A stretch of DNA of 19,081 nucleotides from an uncultured Lachnospiraceae bacterium. GTDB taxonomy: Bacteria > Bacillota > Clostridia > Lachnospirales > Lachnospiraceae. Under the pieces are notes generated by a model. That model searched no databases. It was not told the origin of the DNA and saw only the letters and a list, made by a program, of their open reading frames with translations. Location of the stretch: assembly GCA_937950565.1 (NCBI GenBank), contig CALFCS010000044.1:1-19081 (forward strand), read 5' to 3'. Below, in pieces: positions 14,255-19,081 of the stretch. Both the position numbers and the translations under genes were made by a program. How positions within the stretch are numbered: the stretch's first letter is position 1; every line of letters starts with the position of its first letter.

Positions 14255-14689
14255 ATGGACAATAACTTTAATAACAATCCAAATAATCAGGATGCGCAGA
14301 ATACATACACGCAGCCGGATAATGCACAGCCTTATAATTATGAGAATGTGAATACGAATCAGGCAGATATGAATTATCAGCAGTATCAGGATAATTATAA
14401 TTACAATGTTGGTAATAATTATAATCCAAATGTGCAGAACGATGAGGACAAATCTGTGGTATCGATGGGAGAATGGATACTGATGTTGATTCTTATGAGT
14501 ATCCCGTGTGTCAATCTGATTCTCTGTTTTGTATGGGGATTTGGAAGTAATGTGAATGCCAACAAAAAGAATTTCTGCCGGGCGCAGTTGATTTTAATTG
14601 CAATTGGAGCTGTAATTGCTATCCTGATGTCAGTTGTATTTGGCGGAGTAATCGCTGCAATGATAAGTTCAGGCGAAATGTATTACTAA
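14255..14689 (+). CDS. Asn/Gln/Tyr-rich two-helix membrane protein
   Basis: 144 residues from the ATG at 14255 with AGGAGG at 8 nt; an in-frame ATG at 14231 lies before that site. Residues 1-62 are low complexity and dominated by Asn, Gln, Tyr and Asp, probably disordered. Residues 70-110 hold a conserved pattern known from many Lachnospiraceae proteins (MGEWILMLILMSIPCVNLIL, then FVWGFGSN...NFCRAQL), with membrane helices at about 72-96 and 110-137. In relatives the N-terminus can instead be a zinc ribbon or other linker. The function is unknown. It follows the DUF2752 gene by 39 nt with no terminator and is the last gene of the Rnf transcript. Confidence 0.82.
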   Translation: MDNNFNNNPNNQDAQNTYTQPDNAQPYNYENVNTNQADMNYQQYQDNYNYNVGNNYNPNVQNDEDKSVVSMGEWILMLILMSIPCVNLILCFVWGFGSNVNANKKNFCRAQLILIAIGAVIAILMSVVFGGVIAAMISSGEMYY

Positions 14690-14726
14690 AACAGGCAAGT
14701 CTATAATAAAGGTTTTGTTAAAGAAA

Positions 14727-14765
14727 GTCCCTCGCAGCCGGAAAGCTGTGAGGGATTCATTTATT
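14727..14765. terminator. Bidirectional terminator between the Rnf operon and apbE
   Basis: TCCCTCGCAGC (14728-14738) pairs with GCTGTGAGGGA (14745-14755), 11 bp with one G-U pair and a 6-nt loop. TTCATTTATT follows on the plus strand and CTTTCTTT on the minus strand. It lies between the convergent genes ending at 14689 and 14761. Confidence 0.75.
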
Positions 14766-15741
14766 CCGGAAAATTATCGGAATAGTGTATTTGATAATCG
14801 TTGGTGATAAACAGGGCATCTACATGCTCTAATTGGTTAACAAATTTCATTCCGCGCTCGTATCCCATTAGAAAACAAAGAGTGCTGAGTGCATCTGCCG
14901 CAGCAGAAGAATCTGTAATGATTGTGACACTATAGAGATTATTCTCACAGGGATACCCGGTATTTGGATCCAGAATGTGATGATAAATTTTCCCATTTAA
15001 TTCAAAATATCGTTGGTAAATGCCGGCAGTTACAACAGACTGGTCAGCCACTTTGACAGAAGTTAACGGAACACCCGTATTATCAAAAGGTTTTTGAATC
15101 CCAATGTTGAATTTGGAGCCGTCTGTTTTTGTGCCAAGTGTAAGGACATTGCCGCCCAGATTAATCATCGCATGCTTTACACCATTTTCTTTTAAATAGT
15201 CTTTGATACAGTCTGCAATGAATCCCTTTGCAATGCCTCCGACATCAATGGATGCAGAAGAATCCGTGAGGCATACCGTACGGCCTTCGATTATAATATT
15301 TTTATAATTTGTATGGGCGATTCCGTTCAGAATTTCTTCCTGCTTCGGAATGAAAGGAGTGTCAGATTTAAAATCCCACAAATTAGTTAAAGAACCAATG
15401 GAAATATCAAATAATCCTTCGGATATTTCGCAATAATCCAACCCTTTTTTTATCAAGGCGATGGTATCCTCCGAAACTTCCACCGAAGCACCATCTGCAT
15501 GGTTGATTTTATAAATGTCACTGTTTTTATTATTTTTAGAAAAAAGCTCATCATATCTGTTACATAGTTTCTTACAACCATCCATCACAGTTTCTTCAAC
15601 GGGGTCAAAAATTTGTACACTTATAGTAGTGTCGAACAACGTATCTGTGTAACTGAGGGGTTCTTTTTCCGGAGGAGCGCCGCATCCGGAAAGCAGCAAT
15701 GCGACAGAACAAAGAAGTGCAGCGATTTTTTTGTATTTCAT
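14761..15741 (-). CDS. apbE: FAD:protein FMN transferase, lipoprotein
   Basis: 326 residues. The N-terminus is a lipoprotein signal (KYKKIAALLCSVALLLSGC, lipobox cysteine C20), which places the enzyme on the outer face of the membrane. The body is a complete ApbE domain: TLFDTTISVQIFD, DISIGSLTNLWDF, the signature IDVGGIAKGFIAD (about 165-177), MINLGGNVLTLG, HHILDPNTGYP and, near the end, the metal-binding DSSAAADALST. ApbE splits FAD and attaches FMN to a Thr/Ser of acceptor motifs. The acceptors here are almost certainly RnfG T171 and RnfD T153, encoded by the convergent operon. The start ATG is preceded by GTGAGGT on the minus strand. Confidence 0.95.
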   Translation of the reverse strand: MKYKKIAALLCSVALLLSGCGAPPEKEPLSYTDTLFDTTISVQIFDPVEETVMDGCKKLCNRYDELFSKNNKNSDIYKINHADGASVEVSEDTIALIKKGLDYCEISEGLFDISIGSLTNLWDFKSDTPFIPKQEEILNGIAHTNYKNIIIEGRTVCLTDSSASIDVGGIAKGFIADCIKDYLKENGVKHAMINLGGNVLTLGTKTDGSKFNIGIQKPFDNTGVPLTSVKVADQSVVTAGIYQRYFELNGKIYHHILDPNTGYPCENNLYSVTIITDSSAAADALSTLCFLMGYERGMKFVNQLEHVDALFITNDYQIHYSDNFPE

Positions 15742-15777
15742 ATTTTACCTCACTTATTCATGATTATCAGTAATTAT

Positions 15778-15783
15778 ATTATA
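15778..15783 (-). promoter_or_regulatory. Predicted -10 box of apbE
   Basis: Reads TATAAT on the minus strand, about 36 nt upstream of the apbE start. No good -35 was found at the usual distance. Confidence 0.4.
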
Positions 15784-15797
15784 AAAAAACAAGAAGC

Positions 15798-15817
15798 GCA
15801 ATCGAACATGTGATTGC
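15798..15817. repeat. Inverted repeat between the divergent apbE and NusG-II promoters
   Basis: GCAATC (15798-15803) and GATTGC (15812-15817) are complements 8 nt apart. The right arm overlaps the -35 of the plus-strand promoter, and the whole repeat lies where the apbE -35 would be. It may be a shared operator. Confidence 0.3.
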
Positions 15818-15842
15818 ATCATGAAGATTGTTGTGATAGAAT
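15814..15842 (+). promoter_or_regulatory. Predicted promoter of the NusG-II / Gx transporter / ruvAB unit
   Basis: TTGCAT (15814-15819), a 17-bp spacer and TAGAAT (15837-15842, 5 of 6 consensus), 21 nt before the gene start at 15864. Confidence 0.5.
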
Positions 15843-15863
15843 AAACCGTAGAAAGGGAAAAAT

Positions 15864-16235
15864 ATGAAAATAGGATTAAAGAAAAAAGATCTTTTGCTGG
15901 TTGCTATTATCCTGGCTGCCGCAGGACTTATGTTTTTTCTGTACAAGTTATCCGGCGCTCACGATGCAGGATGTATTACTATAAAAGTCAATGGGGAGAC
16001 GGAAGGTGTGTATAGTCTTGCCGAAGACAGAGAGATAGATATTAATGGGGGAACGAATCATCTCGTTATAAAAAATGGAAAAGCAGACATGACAGAAGCG
16101 GATTGTCCAGATAAATTATGTGTGAAGCAGAAAGAGATTTCAAAAAATGGAGAAAGCATTATCTGTCTTCCGAATAAAGTGATTGTTGAGGCAGACAGTA
16201 GCGAGAACAGTGAATTTGATGCAATAACAAATTAG
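15864..16235 (+). CDS. NusG domain II-containing membrane protein (EetA-like)
   Basis: 123 residues: one N-terminal membrane helix (about 9-28), then a single NusG-domain-II-type beta fold facing outwards. C81 and C86 (ADCPDKLC) and C101 (SIICLPNKVIVE) form the usual family signature. Despite its name this family has no link to transcription elongation. It is typically encoded beside a Gx transporter/HepI-like protein, and in Listeria-type extracellular electron transfer loci a protein of this kind is EetA. The divergent gene is apbE and the Rnf operon is next to it, which supports a redox or flavin-related role at the membrane (inference). The start ATG follows AAAGGG and the stop overlaps the AGGAGG of the next gene. 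Confidence 0.87.
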   Translation: MKIGLKKKDLLLVAIILAAAGLMFFLYKLSGAHDAGCITIKVNGETEGVYSLAEDREIDINGGTNHLVIKNGKADMTEADCPDKLCVKQKEISKNGESIICLPNKVIVEADSSENSEFDAITN

Positions 16236-16244
16236 GAGGCGGCT

Positions 16245-16739
16245 GTGTTTATGAACAGAGTGGCATATTTTGGAATGTTTACTTCATTGGCATTAATTTT
16301 CAGCTATATAGAAACATTAATCCCAATTTCTTTCGGGATTCCAGGGATAAAGCTTGGACTTGCCAATCTGATTATCATAATTGCATTATATAAGATAAAA
16401 TTACGTGAAGTATATCTGCTTTCCGTAACAAGAGTTCTCTTATCCGGATTGATATTTGGTAATTATTTCAGCATTCTTTATAGTCTTGCCGGGGGGCTTT
16501 TGAGCCTTACGGTTATGTGTGTTCTTAGAAAAAAAAAGGATTTCAGCATCATAGGAGTCAGCATTGCGGGCGGAGTATTTCATAATATTGGACAACTTGT
16601 TGTCGCGATGGCGGTAGTAGAGACCTTTCATATTTTTTATTATGTTCCGGTACTTCTGATTGCCGGACTTATCACTGGATTTCTGATTGGTGTTTTGGCA
16701 GATAATATATTAAGAAGACTTGAAAAGATACAGTTTTAG
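16245..16739 (+). CDS. Gx transporter family / heptaprenyl diphosphate synthase component I-like membrane protein (EetB-like)
   Basis: 164 residues, nearly all hydrophobic with five to six membrane segments. The GLANLIIIIALYKIKLREVY, TRVLLSGLIFGN and SIAGGVFHNIGQL parts are typical of the Hpre_diP_synt_I family. Homologues are predicted small S-component-like transporters, often next to NusG-II and apbE genes; the annotated enzyme name is probably misleading. The family equals EetB of Listeria-type electron transfer loci. Start: the GTG at 16245 is 5 nt from AGGAGG and the ATG at 16251 is 11 nt away; the two differ by two residues and either is possible. It is 9 nt after the NusG-II gene and 12 nt before ruvA. 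Confidence 0.87.
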   Translation: MFMNRVAYFGMFTSLALIFSYIETLIPISFGIPGIKLGLANLIIIIALYKIKLREVYLLSVTRVLLSGLIFGNYFSILYSLAGGLLSLTVMCVLRKKKDFSIIGVSIAGGVFHNIGQLVVAMAVVETFHIFYYVPVLLIAGLITGFLIGVLADNILRRLEKIQF

Positions 16740-16751
16740 GAGAGAAGAATC

Positions 16752-17360
16752 ATGATATCTTATATAAGAGGAAAATTAGTTTCGGTTGAGGAGGATAAGG
16801 TGATTGTAGATGTGGGGGGAGTTGGTTACGGAATTTTTCTGTCACATCAGGCTATGAGCCTGCTGCCACAGACCGGAAATGAAGTGAAACTTCATACTTA
16901 TCTGAATGTAAAAGAAGAGGCTATGCAGCTTTTCGGGTTTCTGACCAGAGATGATTTGAATGTTTTTAAGCTTCTAATCGGTGTCAGTGGAATCGGACCG
17001 AAAGGCGGTCAGTCTATTTTATCCGTTCTTTCACCGGATGACCTGCGTTTTGCAGTTATGGCAGGGGACGTGAAAGCGATATCATCTGCACCCGGAATCG
17101 GTAAAAAGACAGCGGAAAAGCTAATCATAGAATTAAAAGATAAGCTAAGCATTGAAGATGCACTGGAGCATGCAGTATCAGATGCAGAGCCATTGTCAGG
17201 AAGAATACAAGGAAATGAAATTCAAAGTGAAGCTGTACAGGCGCTGACAGCACTCGGTTATGGAAGTACGGAAGCACTTCGGGCGGTAAAGCAGGTTGAA
17301 ATCACGGAAACGATGGATGTAGAGACTTTACTAAAACAGGCATTGAAACACATGCTGTAA
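16752..17360 (+). CDS. ruvA: Holliday junction branch migration protein RuvA
   Basis: 202 residues, normal length. Domain I (OB fold, 1-64) begins MISYIRGKLVSVEEDKVIVD. Domain II holds two helix-hairpin-helix motifs (GVSGIGPKGGQSIL and APGIGKKTAEKLIIEL), and domain III (about 155-202) carries the RuvB-binding part with VQALTALGYGSTEALRAV. RuvA tetramers bind four-way DNA junctions and recruit the RuvB motor. The gene is in one transcription unit with the NusG-II/Gx pair (12-nt gap, AGGAGA overlapping the previous stop). Confidence 0.97.
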   Translation: MISYIRGKLVSVEEDKVIVDVGGVGYGIFLSHQAMSLLPQTGNEVKLHTYLNVKEEAMQLFGFLTRDDLNVFKLLIGVSGIGPKGGQSILSVLSPDDLRFAVMAGDVKAISSAPGIGKKTAEKLIIELKDKLSIEDALEHAVSDAEPLSGRIQGNEIQSEAVQALTALGYGSTEALRAVKQVEITETMDVETLLKQALKHML

Positions 17361-17390
17361 TATGATACTTGACAAGGAATGAAAGAGGTT

Positions 17391-18398
17391 ATGGGCAGAA
17401 GAATCATTACAACTGAGAATCTGGAAGAAGATATTAAGATAGAGAGCAGTCTGCGGCCACAGCTTTTAAAGGATTATGTGGGACAGGAGAAGGCGAAGGA
17501 AACATTAAAAATATATATTGAGGCGGCAAAAGCAAGAAAAGAAGCATTAGATCATGTGTTGCTTTATGGTCCGCCGGGACTTGGAAAGACGACTCTTGCA
17601 GGAATTATTGCGAATGAAATGAATGTAAATATCAAGATAACCTCCGGACCGGCGATTGAAAAACCGGGTGAGATGGCCGCGATTTTGAACAATCTGCAGG
17701 AGGGCGATATCCTGTTTGTAGATGAAATACATCGCTTGAACCGTCAGGTGGAAGAAGTCCTGTATCCAGCCATGGAGGATTATGCAATTGACATTATGAT
17801 TGGTAAGGGAGCCAGCGCACGCTCTATCCGTCTTGAACTCCCACAGTTTACTTTGGTAGGGGCAACGACAAGGGCAGGCATGCTGACAGCGCCTCTCCGG
17901 GACCGCTTCGGCGTCGTACACCGCATGGAATTCTATACAGAAAAGGAACTGATGGATATTATTATCCGTTCTGCGGATGTTTTAAATGTTGGAATCGATG
18001 AAAAGGGTGCGCGTGCCCTGGCAAAACGCTCAAGGGGAACTCCAAGACTTGCCAACCGGCTTTTGAAACGTGTGCGTGATTTTGCACAGGTCAAATATGA
18101 TGGATACATTACAGAAGAGATTGCCAATTACGCACTGGATCTTCTGGATGTGGATAAAGAAGGGCTTGACCAGACGGACCGTGGACTTTTGCAAACAATT
18201 ATTGAAAAGTTTGGCGGTGGTCCGGTAGGACTTGATACACTTGCTGCGGCGATCAGCGAGGATACCGGAACAATTGAAGACGTCTATGAACCGTATCTTT
18301 TGAAGAATGGATTCCTTCAAAGAACACCTCGTGGACGTATTGTAACAGATAAAGCTTACAGCCATTTGGGAATTTCTTACGAAAATGGAGAAAAATAG
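17391..18398 (+). CDS. ruvB: Holliday junction branch migration DNA helicase RuvB
   Basis: 335 residues from the ATG at 17391, giving the usual MGRRIITTE beginning. An in-frame ATG at 17379 would add four residues but directly abuts the AAGGA; neither start has an ideal binding site. Motifs: Walker A GPPGLGKTT, Walker B DEIHRL, sensor 1 GATTRAG, arginine finger region DRFGVVHRM, sensor 2 RGTPRLANRLL and the C-terminal winged helix ending with RTPRGR. It is the ATP-driven motor of branch migration and acts with RuvA, encoded 30 nt upstream. Confidence 0.97.
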   Translation: MGRRIITTENLEEDIKIESSLRPQLLKDYVGQEKAKETLKIYIEAAKARKEALDHVLLYGPPGLGKTTLAGIIANEMNVNIKITSGPAIEKPGEMAAILNNLQEGDILFVDEIHRLNRQVEEVLYPAMEDYAIDIMIGKGASARSIRLELPQFTLVGATTRAGMLTAPLRDRFGVVHRMEFYTEKELMDIIIRSADVLNVGIDEKGARALAKRSRGTPRLANRLLKRVRDFAQVKYDGYITEEIANYALDLLDVDKEGLDQTDRGLLQTIIEKFGGGPVGLDTLAAAISEDTGTIEDVYEPYLLKNGFLQRTPRGRIVTDKAYSHLGISYENGEK

Positions 18399-18427
18399 TT
18401 GGTTTTTGTATGAAATTCGTTTATAAT
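18399..18427 (+). promoter_or_regulatory. Predicted promoter of zapA
   Basis: TTGGTT (18399-18404), a 17-bp spacer and TATAAT (18422-18427), starting right after the ruvB stop and 34 nt before the zapA start. Confidence 0.6.
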
Positions 18428-18461
18428 GGTTACATATTATGAAAGTTCGAGGGAGGCTTCT

Positions 18462-18872
18462 ATGGCATCATCAAAGAATTATACGGAAGTTTTAATAGGT
18501 GGAAAGGTATTTACTTTAAGTGGATTTGAGAGTGAAGATTATCTGCAGAAGGTATCTACTTACCTGAATCATAAGATTGAGGAATGCTCCAGCAGCGAAG
18601 GATACCGCAAGCAGAGTGCAGAGACAAGGAGCATCTTACTTGCGTTGAATATTGCGGATGATTATTTTAAAGCAAGAAAACAGGGCGGAACACTTGAAAA
18701 TGATATCGAAGCGAAAGACAAGGAAATGTATGACTTAAAGCATGAGCTGATATCTGTTCAGATTAAGCTTGAGAATGCAGACAAAGCTCTGGACAAGCTG
18801 AAGGAAGAAAATAAGGAACTTCAAATGAAAATTGTTCAGTTGGAAACTGAGATGAAAAACAAAAAAAAGTAA
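18462..18872 (+). CDS. zapA: Cell division protein ZapA
   Basis: 136 residues from the ATG at 18462, which has GGGAGG at 5 nt; the longer frame from 18426 begins inside the promoter -10 box and is rejected. Residues 1-70 are the ZapA head (NYTEVLIGGKVFTLSGFESEDYL; RSILLALNIADDYFKA). Residues about 82-136 form a heptad-rich coiled coil ending in KNKKK. ZapA bundles FtsZ filaments at the division site. It appears to be monocistronic, with its own promoter and terminator, and is followed by the U32 peptidase gene, a frequent order in clostridia. Confidence 0.92.
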   Translation: MASSKNYTEVLIGGKVFTLSGFESEDYLQKVSTYLNHKIEECSSSEGYRKQSAETRSILLALNIADDYFKARKQGGTLENDIEAKDKEMYDLKHELISVQIKLENADKALDKLKEENKELQMKIVQLETEMKNKKK

Positions 18873-18881
18873 GTACGTAGG

Positions 18882-18905
18882 AGGCTGTCAGGTTGACAGC
18901 CTTTT
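18882..18905 (+). terminator. Terminator after zapA
   Basis: AGGCTGTCA (18882-18890) pairs perfectly with TGACAGCCT (18894-18902) around a 3-nt loop, followed by TTTC. The tail is short, so termination may be partial; a second small hairpin (AGAAG/CTTCT, 18915-18930) follows. Confidence 0.65.
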
Positions 18906-18946
18906 CGACTCTACAGAAGCCCTGGCTTCTATTTAATCGAAATCAA

Positions 18947-18959
18947 TCCTTCGGAAGGA
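18947..18959 (+). promoter_or_regulatory. Small hairpin covering the U32 peptidase ribosome binding site
   Basis: TCCTT (18947-18951) pairs with AAGGA (18955-18959) around CGG. The AAGGA is the ribosome binding site 8 nt before the ATG at 18968, so the hairpin would hide it. At 5 bp it is weak. Confidence 0.3.
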
Positions 18960-18967
18960 CGTGGAAC

Positions 18968-19081
18968 ATGAAAAGAACAGTAGAAATTCTGGCTCCCGCA
19001 GGCTCCTGGGAGTGTATGGAGGCGGCAGTATGCGCCGGGGCAGATGCAGTCTATATGGGAGGCAGCCGGTTCGGAGCAAGA
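18968..19081 (+). CDS. Peptidase U32 family protein, 3' end missing
   Basis: Only the first 38 codons lie in the window, up to its last base. The translation MKRTVEILAPAGSWECMEAA then CAGADAVYMGGSRFGAR is the standard start of the U32 (collagenase-like) family, in which LAPAG and GADAVYxGG are the first strands of a TIM barrel. Members include rRNA/tRNA hydroxylation proteins (RlhA, TrhP) and putative proteases; which branch this is cannot be told from the fragment. The start ATG has GGAAGGA at 8 nt. Confidence 0.85.
   Translation, partial: MKRTVEILAPAGSWECMEAAVCAGADAVYMGGSRFGAR

Overview
The window looks like part of the chromosome of a low-GC Gram-positive anaerobe of the Clostridia, most likely a Lachnospiraceae member. 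The basis is the clostridial gene order rnfC-D-G-E-A-B, the block yhiN-cmk-ispH-rpsA, strong AGGAGG-type ribosome binding sites, and Lachnospiraceae-like proteins (an Rpn/PD-(D/E)XK nuclease-like protein with a QG-repeat tail, and an Asn/Gln-rich two-helix membrane protein). The species is not resolved from sequence alone.

Layout. 1-1278: 3' part of a carboxyltransferase (oxaloacetate decarboxylase alpha / pyruvate carboxylase subunit B type) without a biotinyl domain, closed by a strong terminator. 1350-3650: a small accessory region with a minus-strand Xre-type repressor, a divergent small membrane protein with two matching operator palindromes between them, a decayed S-layer-homology fragment, a strong terminator, and the Rpn-like nuclease gene with 12-bp in-frame tandem repeats. 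3705-8545: a tight operon of an RpiR/MurR-type sugar-phosphate regulator, a YhiN/BaiN-like flavoprotein, cytidylate kinase, IspH and ribosomal protein S1; the last two overlap by 20 nt in different frames.

8713-14689: the Rnf operon (ferredoxin:NAD+ oxidoreductase, ion pumping), followed without a terminator by a DUF2752 membrane protein and the Asn/Gln-rich membrane protein. A convergent minus-strand gene (14761-15741) encodes the lipoprotein flavin transferase ApbE, which should attach FMN to RnfD and RnfG. Divergent from apbE is a NusG-domain-II protein and a Gx-transporter/HepI-like membrane protein, a pair resembling EetA/EetB of flavin-based extracellular electron transfer. This transcription unit runs on into ruvA and ruvB. 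zapA has its own promoter and terminator, and a U32-family peptidase begins at the right edge.

How it fits together: about 7.5 kb (8713-16739) is an extracytoplasmic flavin/redox neighbourhood: the Rnf complex, its likely flavinylating enzyme, and three or four small membrane proteins of unclear role. The most interesting points are the cysteine-rich tail on RnfE, the altered flavinylation motif in RnfD, the DUF2752 gene coupled to rnfB, the EetA/EetB-like pair, the unfused overlapping ispH/rpsA genes, and the paired operators of the Xre/membrane-protein module. No RNA genes, CRISPR arrays or intact insertion sequences were seen, and no gene-free stretch exceeds 300 bases.
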